Counted from the stretch's first letter, positions 10,661-22,817 are shown. The stretch is 64,000 nt of DNA from Aphidius gifuensis (GCF_014905175.1 NC_057789.1:20538555-20602554), one strand, 5' to 3'. Program-made: numbers and translations. Notes: a model not told the origin generated them from the sequence alone.

Positions 10661-12402
10661 TCCAGTCGAAAGGTGGTTGAGTATGCTCGCTTGTAAGAAA
10701 ACTTTAGAAAAAAATCATGGGTATAGATGAGAGGGTGGGTAATCGATTGGGATAGGGTGAAAATCGCGAAAGAATTTTTAAAAGGGGGAAAAAAAATAAA
10801 AAGTTTTTCTATTTCGGGAAATAGATGACGTAGAAAAGGTCACACTCGGTCTCCGTTTTGTTTTGTCGTTCGTCGTACAAGTTTGCGGGCTCAAATAAAA
10901 TAATAATAACTTAAATATGAAATAATATGAAATAAAATAAAGATATATTTTAATTTCGGGAATTTTTAATTTACAGAATATTTTATAATTTAAATAATAT
11001 ATTGTTTATAATTATATTAATTGTTACTGGAAGAATTTATAAATAATCAATAATTTAATAATAATATTAACAATAAAAACGGAAAAAATTTTTTTTTTTT
11101 TTTTTATTTTGGGTATAAACAATTAAATTATAAATAAATAAATAGATAAAATATTAAAAGGATAACATTCTTTTATTATTTTATGATTGCATCAAACAAT
11201 TTTTGTATAAGTTATATTTTTTTGAATTTTTTAAATAATTATTTTTTTTATTTTTTCCGAGTTCGAGTCATCGTAGGGGAAAACAAAGAGGTTAAATCGC
11301 GAAATCGACCTGGATTTGGAATCTACATGAAAAACTGAATCGACAGCCTATCATGAATTCTTTTTAGTGTTCCGTAGGACACTTATGTTTTCGCTTTTCT
11401 GTGACTTTTTGTTATTTCGAGATAAAACGTGAAGTCCTGAATCGAATTGGCTTGTGAGATGCTCAATTTCTTTATTTTTTTTTGGCCAAAAGCAATCGTC
11501 ATATTTATTTCTAATTTTGGGGCCGTATTAGATTTAATATGCCCATTTTTGGACATGGCCCAATTCCAAATATTGACCAATCAATTCCGGCAATGTTTTA
11601 ATCGACGACGCTTTATCTGTAGACTCTACGATATTTTTTTCAAATTTTTCGGTCGTTTATTTTTTTTTTTATTCAACGATATGTAGTGTCACAAACTGTT
11701 TTTTTACAATATTTTTGTAAGCAGCAAGAAAAAAAAATAAAAAATCCTACGGAACACTTAGGGTGCACCTTGGGGAACTTGACTATCTTTTTTAAACAAT
11801 TATTATTAATTGTTAATTAATTTTAATTGTTAATTTTTGAAATTTTTAAATAAATATTTTTTTTATTTTTCTTCGAGTTCCAGTCATCGTAGGGGGAAAA
11901 AAGAGGTAAATCGCGAAAATGACCTAGATCAAATGGTCTACATTAAAAAACGAATCGACAGCCTATCATGAAATTTTTTTAAACCATTTTTGTAAAAGTT
12001 ATTAATTTTCAAATTTTTTAAATGATTATTTTTTTTATTTTTCCGAGTTCTAGCCGTCGTAGAGAAAAAAAGGGTTAAATCGCGAAAATGACCATGACTT
12101 TTTTTCCAAGTACTTTTAAAGCTCTAATATATCTTTAACTCTTCTATAAAACTCGAAAATGACCAACAATAAATTTTAGCCAATTTTTTTCTCTACAACT
12201 TTCCCAAAAACTATTTTTCAATAAAACCTTTATCCTACCCGCTATTCAAAATAAAAAAACCTGTTTATTTTTAAAAAAACTTCAAAAATTCTTACGCGAT
12301 TTTTACCTTATCCCAATCGATTACCCACTCTCCCATCTATAACTATGATTTTTTTCTAAAGTCCTCTCACAAGTGAGCAAACTCAACCAACCATCGACTG
12401 GA
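10661..12402. mobile_element. Long-TIR element, ~1.74 kb, non-autonomous
   Basis: About 120 bp at 10661-10780 is repeated inverted at 12290-12402. The ends are TCCAGTCGA and TCGACTGGA, and the conserved inner block is GGGTAATCGATTGGGATA. No transposase frame lies inside. The interior holds three diverged direct copies of a block built on 'CCGAGTTC.AG.C.TCGTAG' followed by 'GGTTAAATCGCGAAA' (near 11258, 11866 and 12043), and a nested insertion at 11367-11759. Superfamily not determined. Confidence 0.7.
11367..11759. mobile_element. Nested ~390-bp inverted-repeat element
   Basis: AGTGTTCCGTAGGA at 11367 is matched by TCCTACGGAACACT ending at about 11759. It is inserted in one of the internal repeats of the surrounding element. 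Open frames inside (11383-11580 minus, 11447-11686 plus) overlap each other and show no recognisable motif. Confidence 0.6.
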
Positions 12403-12719
12403 CTAAATATAATATAACCTCAAATGTTTCTTGTTTATATTTTATTTTACGTACATAATTTCACAAGGCACGTCAGGACGAAAAAATAATAAAAATGTAC
12501 TGAATTTTTAATTATCATAATACTATCAACAGATATAATTGGTGTATGAAAAATATATATATATATATATGTGTGTCAAGTAAAAGCATGATGAACAATA
12601 TTGCATCACATAGAGAGAGGAACCACAAAGGCTTCTGCCAGAGTTTTAAAAATTTTCAACTTTCAATATAGAATGAATCCGTGACTAACATTTTCAAATA
12701 TATATCTTCAATGTTTAAT

Positions 12720-15082
12720 GTTATATATAAAAATCTCGCGTTTTGTCGTGGTGTTTGTCCGTAAACTCCTCCGAAACCGCTCAACCGATTTCCTTCAAAT
12801 TTTGCATGGATGTTCCTCAGGTCTGAGAATATGTAGCGAGATAGAATATTTGATGTCTCCCACCACACTGACATGTCATGACATGAGGTTGGTTGGCATG
12901 GCTGGTTCACTAATCCTCCCAGCCAGCATGTGTCGAACTACTGTTGCGCACACTACCAATAATTCTCTTGTATGTAATAAATTTGTTTTATGTTTCATTT
13001 TTTAATGGACCTCAAATGGAATAAATTAAATTATTAAGGAATCCACACCTCACAAATAGAAAGTTTTTTATTTTTCGACCCTCTAAATTATAAGAGATTT
13101 AATTTTAAAGTTCCACCTATACTACACTATTCCACCATACTACACCCGACGGTCGGTAACATCGAATCCGTTTTTCTCATAAGTTCATATGACTCAAACA
13201 GAAATTATTATTAATATTATTATTTTTATATTATTATTATTATAAAAAAATCGAGTAATTTATCCCAAGTTATAAGAAACTACAATGAAAATTCAGGAAA
13301 ATTTTTAGAACGTTGAGGAAAATCAAAAAGGGTTAAAAATGGGTGTTTTTTTGTGAATATTGCGAAAACTAAAGAGTTTGGGAGAGAATAGTTTCAATAA
13401 TAGTTATAGGGCAAAACATGGGTTTCAATTGAGTTGTCGGGGTTTTTTTGCGTATGTCAAAGGGGAAACCGCGATTGAAAATTTCGATAAAATTATCTTG
13501 GGTCGATTGGGGAAGGGGACGCGTATTCCCTTACTCCTCTTATTTGTAGCGCATCCGTGGCCAAAATTTTGAGAAATTTACATAAAATAATATTATAAAA
13601 TAAAAGTAAATATTGCAATTGGGCTTTAATTATTTTATGAAAAATTTCGTTTATAACTGTATCGTTAATTTAAAATATTCTTCTAGAACATTTAGAGAAA
13701 ATAAAAATGTTTCCCGTAAAAAATAATAAAAATTTTTTTTCCAGATAAATTATTTAATCGATAGCAGTTTTTAGTCTTAACCCTGGTGAAAATATTTCTC
13801 CGCGATTTCTCCTGAATTTCTCCGCAATTACTCCGAATTTCTCCGCATTTACTCAGAATTTCTCCGTGATTACTCCGAATTTCTCCCAAATTGACCCATG
13901 CGGAGAAATGAGTGGAGAAAGGTATCAAAATTTTTTTCCGAATTTTCTCCGAATCGACTTGGGTGGAGAAACGTTCGGAAGTATTTTTCCACGATGAGAA
14001 TACGCGGAGAAATTTTCTACGAATTTTCTCCGAATCGATTTGGGCGGAGAAACGTTCGGAAATATTTTTCCGCGATAAGAGTACGCGGAGAAACGTGTGA
14101 AAAAAAAAAATTATCACAGAGAAATTCTTCCGAAATCAACGACGAGGAGAAATTTCCACTTATTTTCCCACATTCATCAATTTGATGAAACGATCACGGG
14201 AGTTTTGTAGACCGGTATACCTCAGGTATATCAACTTTTTTGAAAAAAAGTGTCTTCAAATTTTCATTTTTTTCAAAAAAAATAAACATCATTATGCTTT
14301 GCGTTATGTAACAATTAATAATTAGTCATTCTTTTTTTAAATAATTGAAAATTGAAAAAGTTGGAAAAAAATTGAACAAATAGTGGAGAAAGTTGGAGAA
14401 AGGGTGGAGAGATTCGTCCGCCATTTCTCCAACCGTGTGAAAAAATAATTTTACTGCTGAGAAATTTTTTCTAAAATCAACGAAGAGGAGAAATTTTTCT
14501 TTCGTTTCTCCGAATCAACTTGGGTAAGGGAACATTCGGAAATATTTCTCCGCGAAAAAAAAACACACGCGGAGAAACATGTGAAAAAAATAAATTTACC
14601 GCGGGGAAATTCTTCCGAAATCAACGACGAGGAGAAAATTTTTCCACTCCTCTCTCCGCATGGGTCAATTTGAGAGAAATTCGGAGTAATCGCGGAGAAA
14701 TTCGGAAAAATTCGGAGAAATATTTTCACCAGGGAAAATATCAAAACATTCTATATTTTAGATAGAACCGAAGGAAATTATTAAACGAAAAATTGAAAGA
14801 AAGCATTTTTGCAATTAGAGCTACTATTTCTTACCACCAACGCGTCACGAAAAAATAAAAAATTTTTTTGTTCAGTATAATTTTTTTTTGGTTTTTTTTT
14901 AAATAAAATATTTAAACAAAAAATTTTCATATAGCATGCTATCGAGATTCGGATTCTTTATAGAAAATTTTGTTTATAACAATATCGATCATTAATTTAG
15001 CTTTTTACTTGATTGAATGTAAAGTATATATATTTTGAATACAATATATACATGGCAAAACAACGTTTGCCGGGTCAGCTAG
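12720..15082 (+). mobile_element. Non-autonomous Helitron
   Basis: The 3' end is diagnostic. GGCAAA and TTTGCC (15053-15071) form a short hairpin, followed by GGGTCAG and the terminal CTAG at 15079-15082, with a T next in the host, as expected for Helitron insertion between A and T. The 5' end has TTATATATAAAAATCTCGCG (12720), close to the usual TC-TATATATAAAA start, followed by ACTCCTCCGAAACCGCTCAACCGATT, a phrase widespread at the left end of insect Helitrons (established pattern, from memory). No Rep/helicase frame is present, so it would depend on a helper. The left boundary is uncertain by a few bases. A 954-bp foldback element (13781-14734) is nested inside. Confidence 0.75.
13781..14734. 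mobile_element. Foldback element with GGAGAAA motif array
   Basis: Termini are perfect inverted repeats: CCCTGGTGAAAATATTTCTC at 13781 and GAGAAATATTTTCACCAGGG ending at 14734. Between them, GGAGAAA and its complement TTTCTCC recur dozens of times, mostly as CGGAGAAAT and ATTTCTCCG. The central segment (about 14190-14380) is unrelated and motif-free. An AA dinucleotide flanks each end. The several open frames across 13692-14765 on both strands are artefacts of the repeat. Confidence 0.8.
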
Positions 15083-15192
15083 TCTCTCCTATTATAAAAA
15101 GAAGAAAAGTAACGGCGGTTCTTTCTTCTGTGATTGGTTGTTTTGTTTCCCTATATTGATATCCTTTTTTTCTCTCTCTTTATTTTATTTAA

Positions 15193-15874
15193 GGTTGTTT
15201 TTAAATCGCATGACCGGGCGACGTTTTGGGTTCACAAGGGTACTTACAAACGTATGTTAAATAAAAAAATTATAGCACCCCTTCATGCCTAAAATCTTTT
15301 CACTTTACTGATGCGTCATAAGTAGTGTGAGTGTTGCCGGCTTATATTTACAAACACTAATACTACTCTAGCAATAAACATTCGGGGGAAGTTCCAAAAC
15401 CGTACATTTCTTGTAAGAGAAGGATAGAAGAAGAGATGGAAGATTGAGCCAGAAGAGATAGAGAGAAGGATAGAGCTAGAAGAATAAAACCGAACGGCGG
15501 TATTGGAACGTATCCCAAATTTTCAATGTAATTCAGCCGGCTAAAACCCGTAAATTTAAAAAGTAATTAGCCAATATCTTTTAAACGGCACTGAGGAAAT
15601 GGATAATTTTTTTTTCATTGATTTCGTATTTGTAAAGTGTACAAATCTGTAGAAAAAAATCAAAATTTAAATTAAGAGTTTTAAAAATACAAGCGCAAAC
15701 GTACGTATTCTCCCTATGCTTGCGTGTTAAAGTTGTCAACTTTGACACTTATTATCTGGATTTTGACGCAGAGGAAAATTACGAAAAAATTCCACCAAAT
15801 AGATAATTATTTCATTTAAACATTAAAAAAAAAATTCGAAAATTAAATTACGGGAATTTCATTTGAAAACAACC
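15193..15874. mobile_element. TTAA-flanked MITE, family 2, copy 1
   Basis: Inverted ends GGTTGTTTT/AAAACAACC lie between two TTAA tetranucleotides (15189-15192 and 15875-15878). The interior matches 24268-25007 and 63625-64000 through blocks such as 'TTTACTGATGCGTC', 'TATTTACAAACACTAATACT' and 'GTTGTCAACTTTGAC'. TTAA duplication is known from piggyBac, Kolobok and Sola3 transposons. Which of these mobilised it is open. Confidence 0.65.
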
Positions 15875-16050
15875 TTAATAAAATAAATTTATTATTCTGT
15901 TTCTTCGTCTTTTTTTTTAAAATTTTTTTTTTTTTTTTGTTAATTTTATAATATTGTGGTTAGCAACGGTTGCTGTGGGGTCAAACATTCTATCTCTGTT
16001 TTTTGAATAATAAAATAAACTTATTATCCTGTTTTTTTGTCTTTTTTTTA

Positions 16051-17246
16051 GGTGCATAAACTAACCATGCGTAAGTTCTAAAAAAATTTTCTAGGATACT
16101 TATTAGAAGCGTCTTAATTTGTACTATTTTGTACCGTAAATGTTTTAATTTGTATCTTAAAATTAAGGAGGTTATGCAGCTATCACTCTTTTTTTTTTTA
16201 AATATAATGAGAGTGTTCTGAAATTTTGTACACAGCTAGATCTTTTCATTCTGAGTACAACGGTATAATTATTTTCTTATGTTGATCGGTTGAATTTTTT
16301 GTAATTAATTATTGAAAATATTATTTAACATTGGCTCTTATGGAGATTTCAACAATTTTTTTCAGATAGAAAAAATGATGGAAAAGTCTTGAAAAAAATC
16401 ACACATATACTAGAAACCAAGTTTTATTAATTGCGCGAAAAATGTTCATATGTTGATCGGTCAATTAATGAGAAATTAATTATAAACTTTACAAAAATTA
16501 GATGTGGCAACGTATGGCATGTTCAAACACACACACATACCCGCAGTCCCATATATTGTATACGGGGCGCAGGCGCTTTTCACTTTATTTTTTTACAGTG
16601 TAGCCAGATTTCAGTTTTGTCTGTGACGTCAGAAGCGCCCCGCAACACCCGCAATGAATTTGTGCATAACCTCCTTAAAGGTTGGAGAGAGGGTTAAAAA
16701 TCTACTTTTTTTTATTTTTTCGATGAATTAGGGGGAAAAAAAAATTAATACAAACGAATAATAATTTGTACCTGAAAAATAACAACAAAAAAAAAAATTA
16801 TTTAATCCAAAATGTTGATTGACAATTGCATATCTGCTTTAGTAATCAACATATTTTTATGTTTTTTTTTTCAAAAATAAAGAGTAAGTTGTGCTTTAAT
16901 TTGTACCATTGAATTTATAATGAAAAAATAAATTATCTAAAAATATTTATTTTTGGAAGCAGTATAGAAACATTTTGGAGTAAATATTTTTTTTTTGTTG
17001 TTATTTTTCAGATACAAATTTCGGGCTTGGTGGTACAAATCAGTACGAATTTTTTTGTGTTTGTATTAATTTTTTTTCCTCCTAAGCCATCTAAAAAAAA
17101 AGTAGATTTTCAACCCTTTCTCCACTATTTAATTTTGAGATAAAAATTAAAACAATTACAGTACAAAATAGTACTAATTAAGACGCTTCTCATGAGTATC
17201 CTAGAAAATTTTTCTAGGACTTATGCAGGCTAGGTTCACGCACTTC
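16051..17246. mobile_element. Foldback element interrupted by a MITE
   Basis: Arms match over more than 150 bp. For example TTTTCTAGGATACT, then GAAGCGTCTTAATT and ACTATTTTGTAC near 16090-16134, recur inverted at 17161-17215; further in, TTGTTATTTTTCAG near 17000 pairs with CTGAAAAATAACAA near 16774. The left arm is split by the insertion at 16167-16674; the right arm is intact and so shows the empty target. Confidence 0.75.
16167..16674. mobile_element. TTAA-flanked MITE, family 1, copy 1
   Basis: Ends GGAGGTTATGCA and TGCATAACCTCC are bracketed by TTAA at 16163-16166 and 16675-16678. 508 bp. Two other copies are at 60529-61017 (inverted) and 62185-62691. The 88-codon frame at 16431-16697 has a near-identical counterpart in the 60.5-kb copy but is stopped in the 62-kb copy, so it is not evidence for a protein. 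Confidence 0.85.
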
Positions 17247-17519
17247 TGTCTTTTCTCTTTTTTTTTTTTTTAAACCTAAAGAGGCAGAGAGACGCGCCGC
17301 AGGCGCGTCATGTTGACTTTATATAAAACAAGAGCGACCCCGCGCCTCCGGCGCGTAGTTGTATATATAATAATTCTTATTAATCACGTAAAGTATTTTT
17401 CTTATTTTTCATTTCCATGAATTACTATATTTGTTTCAAGTTATATAATTATCAATATTATAATTATCGTAATGAACAAAAATATCATTTGATCTAATGA
17501 TAAACAATTATTAAATGTT

Positions 17520-17803
17520 TTAGTTGTGTCGTTGCTCAATCAAAGTATTAAAGTCATATTACAGCTTTTTATAAAGTCAATTGTATTAAAAAATGTAATT
17601 AGCAATCATACGTAGCAACCACACACTAACTTTTTCTATTTGTTTACTTATTTATATAAATATTTATACTTTATACAATATTTAAATATTAATTTACATA
17701 AATATAAATAAATATAACAATACTTTTTTTATCAAATTCGAATATATAGAACTTAATATAGAAAGCGGTAATATGACTTTTGATCTAGGAACGACACAAC
17801 TCA
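17520..17803. mobile_element. 284-bp MITE
   Basis: TTAGTTGTGTCGTTGCTCAA at 17520 and its inverse (ACGACACAACTCAA ending 17804) with a second shared block AAGTCATATTAC.GCTTT. AT-rich non-coding centre. Confidence 0.65.
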
Positions 17804-18792
17804 AATAAATTAATTGCCGAAAATAAACAAACATAGCAACCATACAACAACACGTAGCAACGTGTTAATATGAGAGAGAAAATAATAAAATATTAGTTAT
17901 AAACAAATGCTAAAAAATTTCGACCAATCACATCACGAATAAAAAGCGGTCAAGTGTACTTTTTATAATAGGATAATTCGAAAATAGTAGAATATATATT
18001 TTTTTTTCTTTTGTAGTAATGATAAAACGAATAGAATATTTAAAAATGTCGAAAAAATCAACTATCGATTAATGAACAGGGTTAACTTTTCTCTCTCATG
18101 TAAATAATCTAAATAATAAAAAAAATGGTAGAAACAATAAATCTCAGTCAACATTACAAAGTCAAATACATGTGTCAAAAATACATTTTCTTCATGACTT
18201 TCTGGTATCATATCTTGATTAATATACTCACAATAAGTGACGACTTCGAATATTTGACACTTTTTTTGTTAAAAAAATTGTTTTTTCTTGTTGTCACGAT
18301 CTACTATTTATTGAAAGTCAATTGTTAGATAAACTGATTTTTTCTACCGAATAAATTTATCAATCCGACGATGATAGGAAAACTGAACGACAACAACATA
18401 CAAATTAAAATTCGCTTTTATTATTTAAATTAAATATAGTATAATTATAGAGGAATTGTAACACTACTAATGTATGTAGTATCATCAAAGTAATAGATTT
18501 TTTTATAGGAATATAAAAATTATGAATTTGCAGATAACTGGGAAAATAAAATGAATAAATATTAAGAAAACGGTAAATTGCAAATGGATGAATCGAGTAT
18601 ACTTTCAACAAGAAACATTATTTTCCTTGATCGAGAAATGATATATTCTAAAAAAAAATGGTATTTTCAAAATATGTTCAATTTCTTTACTCGTGCGCAA
18701 TCAACAAAGAATTAGTATTATTGTTTTATTTTAGAAATAATCTAAAGACTTCACAAAACTCTTGGAGAATAATTTGAAAATTCTTTAAAAAA

Positions 18793-19895
18793 CCCGGGAT
18801 AAAATTTTTGAGCCTTTTTGACCCTTTATGAGTCTTTATTTATCGATTTAGAGTATTTCACAGCCTTTCAGAGTGTTTCAGAGCCTTTATGAGTCTTTTT
18901 TTTAAATACTCGTCATATATTGAATCGTGGACGCGAGTATTTCAGAGCCTTTTTTTTGGGACTCACTTTTAGTTTCAACACTTAGAATTTTTTTGGCTTC
19001 AACGAGGACTTAAATTATTTTCGAGTTTAGGAACTTAGAATAATTTCTAATTTGTATTCAAACTTAGGTATTTTCTAGCTATTTAATAAACCAATTAATT
19101 ACTACGGAAGTTTAATAAATAAATTTATTATTTAAAGACATACGTTTTTTTTTGTTTAATTTTCCATATTTAGGATAGAATCAAGTATCTTTACCACATT
19201 TCGAATAATAATAGGACAACCCGGTCAAACCTCGGCCAAAATTTTCTAAGTCTCATCAAATTTCCCAATGTCGATAATTATATTTCTTTTATTTCAAAAT
19301 GTATCCAGTCTGTTATTATTTTAACTTTAACAAATAAATACAAAGAAACTATTTCGTATTTTATTAATTATATATATTAATTAATAAATATGCATATGAT
19401 TATTGAGTGTATAATACAATATTGCAAAATAATTTTTTTTTGATGTTAATAATTTCGTTTGTGTCTCTCGCGACTGAACGTAAAATATTAAAGTAAAAAA
19501 ATTAATTTTTGCATCGATGGTCCAGTGGTCGAGCGGGCTAAAGCGTTTCTTTATACATTTAGAATTGTGTTCATCCTTTCGAATCCTGGTAGTTACGCGC
19601 ACGTTTTTCATTCAACCATTTAATATAAAATAAAAAAACAAAATTTCCCTAATATTTCAAAGCCTTTATTTTAAATACTCTGAAAGATGCGAAGTCAGAC
19701 CCTTTATGAGTATTTAAAAAAAAGGCTCATATTTTTTTTCTTCGCATGCAGAGTATTTCAGAGCCTTTTTTTTAAAGACTCAACCACTGTGGGTCAGAGT
19801 ATTTATGAGTCCCGCTAGTGGCACATAGAAAGGGTCAAATAAAGGCTCATCTTTATTTTAAAGACTCATAAAGGCTCCAAAAATTTTATCTCGGG
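18793..19895. mobile_element. Foldback element with GAGCCTTT / GAGTCTTT motif array
   Basis: Ends CCCGGGATAAAATTTTTGAG (18793) and CCAAAAATTTTATCTCGGG (19895) are inverted with two or three differences. Arrays of GAGTATTTCAGAGCCTTT and TTTATGAGTCTTT fill 18820-18960 and, inverted, 19660-19890. The centre (18965-19655) is unrelated sequence including a tRNA-like stretch. The same design as the 13.8-kb element, with a different motif. Confidence 0.75.
19508..19600 (+). pseudogene. Degenerate class II tRNA-like sequence
   Basis: TGGTCGAGCGGGCTAAAGCG (about 19526-19545) is a good A-box/D-arm of Leu/Ser type, and TTTCGAATCCTGG (about 19577-19589) is B-box-like, with a spacing that leaves room for a long variable arm. 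The acceptor ends do not pair. It could be the head of a tRNA-derived SINE. Confidence 0.45.
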
Positions 19896-20248
19896 AATTA
19901 ATTCAAAAAAAAAATACGTTTGACCTTGAAATGCGGTGAAATTTTGCTGAGTCGTTGATCGACAAAGCAAAAGATTTCAATTAATAATATCTGGTTTACT
20001 GTATTTTATCAGTCGACAGAAAGATAAAATTAAAGCAATCAAAATGTTTGTCTCTACATATTCCCATTAAAATACTAAAAATGAATAAAAAGAAATCTGA
20101 AGAATAGAAGCGCTATCAATTAGCAGCTTATCTCCTCAAAATGTTTTGCCAAGTTGATAATAATAAAAAAAATACGGGTACGTAGACTATTAATAATATT
20201 TAATAAATTAATTGTATTATTTAAAAAGTTCTTTCAGTTTTTTTTTAC

Positions 20249-21577
20249 CTGTGAGCAAGTTCACGTTTGTATTGTTTGTATAGCATTCCCGCTCCCTGTC
20301 CACCCTCCGTGTAATTAACAATATCATTTTCACCTTTTTCATTTCTTTCAGTTGCCCTACTTGTCTCAAGTAAACCATACATCATTTGGATTTTTTCATG
20401 CGTGGAAACATTATTCTGCACACAGCTTGCTGAATTTTAAATAAACCAAAATTAGATTTCTTAGCATGAATTTTATGATATAAAGAAAAATTAAAGAAAG
20501 AAAATATGTTGAAATTAAACTAAAAATAAAATTCCAAGAACAAAAAATATTAATAAATACACATCAAAAAAAAATTTTTTTTACATAATTGCAACAAATT
20601 TCATGTTTCAATGTAAAATTCAAGAACAAAATGTGAATAATAATAATAATAATAATAATAATATTTGAGTAATAAATTTAAAAAATTACCAGGTATAGTA
20701 ATTACATCCTTATTTGCTCGACTCATATTTTCAGATTGTTTATAATATTTTTTCTATTAGTTCGTTTGTGTAAAAAAAAAACATTAAAAAACAATCAAAT
20801 GGTTGAACTTATTGCGTGTTATAATTTTAAGAATGTTCACTTGATGAAAAATACTTCAGAACGTAAGTATTTTTGTGTATTCTACAAAGGCTTGAAGAAA
20901 TAAGTGTTGTGTGACCGACTTGCTGGCACGCCAACACTGGAATGACGTGAGTCGTATTTCGTTGGCAGTATATACGTTCATTTTTTCGGCATAATATTAT
21001 TTAAAATGTGAGTAACTTCTTTTTTCTGTTAAATCACGCAATGTAACACCAGCGATAAGAAAATGAACGTTCACAATATAGGAAAAGGTCATTCACGCAA
21101 CATCATATTAATATTGCATAAACAGCGAAATTGAACATATTTATCACTGCATATTTTTTTCTTGAAAATTATTAAATAAATCGAACTCATGTTAAATAAA
21201 ACTAAAAAATAAATTGTATGCGCATCTTATTATTAACTCAATAATTATTTTTGTCAAGTTATCCACTCACGATAAAATAATTTCGAACTCTAACTAATAT
21301 TAGAAAATTAAATAAATTAATAAATTAATAACTGGTGGGAAATCGTAATAATTGAAAATAAGAGTATAAATTATGTTATTGTTATCACTACAACTTGGAA
21401 AAATATTCAACAAATAAATAATAAAGAAGAGACTATGATTTTTAACAAATACAAGAAAGAAGAAAATATTTACCTTTGACTTGCTTGACGATACCATTTT
21501 TTATGTCCAGAAGGATCTTCGTGATGTCTTGATGAATTTTCATCATGCGACCGACAATTCTCCAAATCCATAATCAG
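20249..21577 (-). CDS. Candidate host gene, three 5' exons (product unknown)
   Basis: Three exons join in phase. Exon 1 ends at 21474 (AAG, then GTAAAT) and gives MVSSSKSK from an ATG at 21497-21495. Exon 2 (20753-20690) follows an AG and reads KKYYKQSENMSRANKDVITIP. Exon 3 (20429-20249) completes an alanine codon across the junction and reads on through NNVSTHEKIQMMYGLLETS, DIVNYTEGGQGAGMLYKQY and KRELAH to a GTAAAA donor. Both introns have GT/AG ends, and the open phases across them are unlikely by chance. An upstream ATG at 21571 in another frame would be an upstream ORF. The acceptor-like CAACAG at 21578 suggests exon 1 may not be the first. Downstream exons could not be traced; the protein family is not recognised. 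It is polar and charged, with no signal peptide or membrane segment. Confidence 0.6.
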
Positions 21578-22627
21578 CTGTTGAGTAAAATTTAATGATA
21601 ACAAATTGTAACATTCTTATTTATTTACTTTTATTCAGAATGATTATTAAGAAGCTATATATTACTGTTAATTAAAAATTATTGTTTTGAATATTATGTC
21701 AGTCATGTACTTATTTTAGTGAAGCCACATTTTTATTAAAAAATAAGATCATAGCTATTTGAATGTTGTACACGTTTTCTCAATTTAGATTTTAGAGTGA
21801 AGTACGATTCAGCGTCAATTTAAGGGACCGTTCATTATGGTGCCGGAGTGCAGTGTTGAGTAAGAATGGGCAGACGGTGAGTTTTCAGGTATTTAACAAT
21901 TATCCATGAGAAAAAGGTAAGGAACGTATAAAACATAAAACAGGATAAAGCCTAAAATATATAATAAAACCAAGAAGACTAGAGACCTAGTATTACAGAA
22001 TAAAACTGGATGGTGAACTCTCGCGTCGAAACTCGAAGGTGTCACCGTCAGTGATGGGTAATTGGACGATTTTTGGGGTATCATACAATCATACGTATGA
22101 TACTACATAAAGTGTATGATATTTGAAAGTGCCCTCTTTTTCTGTGCATTTTTGCAAGTTAATCAAACTATCTTTTTCTGGCATTTCATGATGTTTCTTA
22201 AAATCTGTCAAAACCTTCCTTCCCCACATATCATGTCTACTATCTCGTTTTTTTTTATTATTATTTTTTAAGATTATTCAAATAAAATATACATAATCAT
22301 TATTCTTTGGTTGTGACCAATAAATATTAATAAATTCGTGAGATTACATATTATATTGACATATTGCTTTTGGGCGCTAAATATGACGGATATATAGGCA
22401 AAATTCATATATGTATAACTATATATAAATATATACAATTGTATATGTCCATATATGTTTGTATACAACTATATATTATTGTATACAAGATTAATAAACT
22501 AAGCTATCAAGTTGCATGGTTGTATATGATTGTATATGGTTGTATATGGTTGTATACAAACCGTTTTTCCCGGGGTCAATAAAATAGTTCGAAAAGTAGA
22601 TGTAGAGGCGCTTTCAATGTATGAACA

Positions 22628-22817
22628 TTAGAGTGGGTATAAGCAGAGTGAAGCCACCGAGGTCCCATTAGTCCGACATTTTGTGCTCGCCGTACGGAGT
22701 GGGTATAAGAGGTTTTCGTCACTTCCGAGCTCACCGTATGGAGTGGGTATAAGGGGGTTCCGTCACTTCCGAGGTAAAAATCATCTATGGCTCCACTCTA
22801 CTTATACCCACTCTAAT
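22628..22817. mobile_element. Small element with GAGTGGGTATAAG repeats
   Basis: Starts ATTAGAGTGGGTATAAG, ends CTTATACCCACTCTAAT. GAGTGGGTATAAG occurs three times direct (22631, 22699, 22741) and once inverted (22801). A related half, 23241-23270, lies beyond the AGATCT element. Confidence 0.65.

Larger units (their letters stand above)
15087..17973. mobile_element. Outer ~2.9-kb inverted-repeat element holding nested insertions
   Basis: TCCTATTATAAAAAG at 15087 is matched by CTTTTTATAATAGGA ending at 17973. The similarity extends inward through GTGATTGGT. The element starts four bases after the Helitron end. Inside lie a TTAA-flanked MITE (15193-15874), a foldback (16051-17246) with its own TTAA MITE, and a 284-bp inverted repeat (17520-17803). 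No transposase gene seen. Confidence 0.6.

Noticed and set aside
16163..16678. TA (mariner-type) duplication for MITE family 1
   Set aside because: All three copies have a full TTAA on both sides; a TA duplication would leave the outer bases free to vary. Not strictly excluded, since the outer T and A could belong to a longer target preference.
16431..16697. 88-codon frame nearly identical to one at 60503-60772, suggesting a conserved small protein
   Set aside because: Both lie in copies of the same MITE; the third copy has a stop early in the frame, and identity reflects recent transposition.
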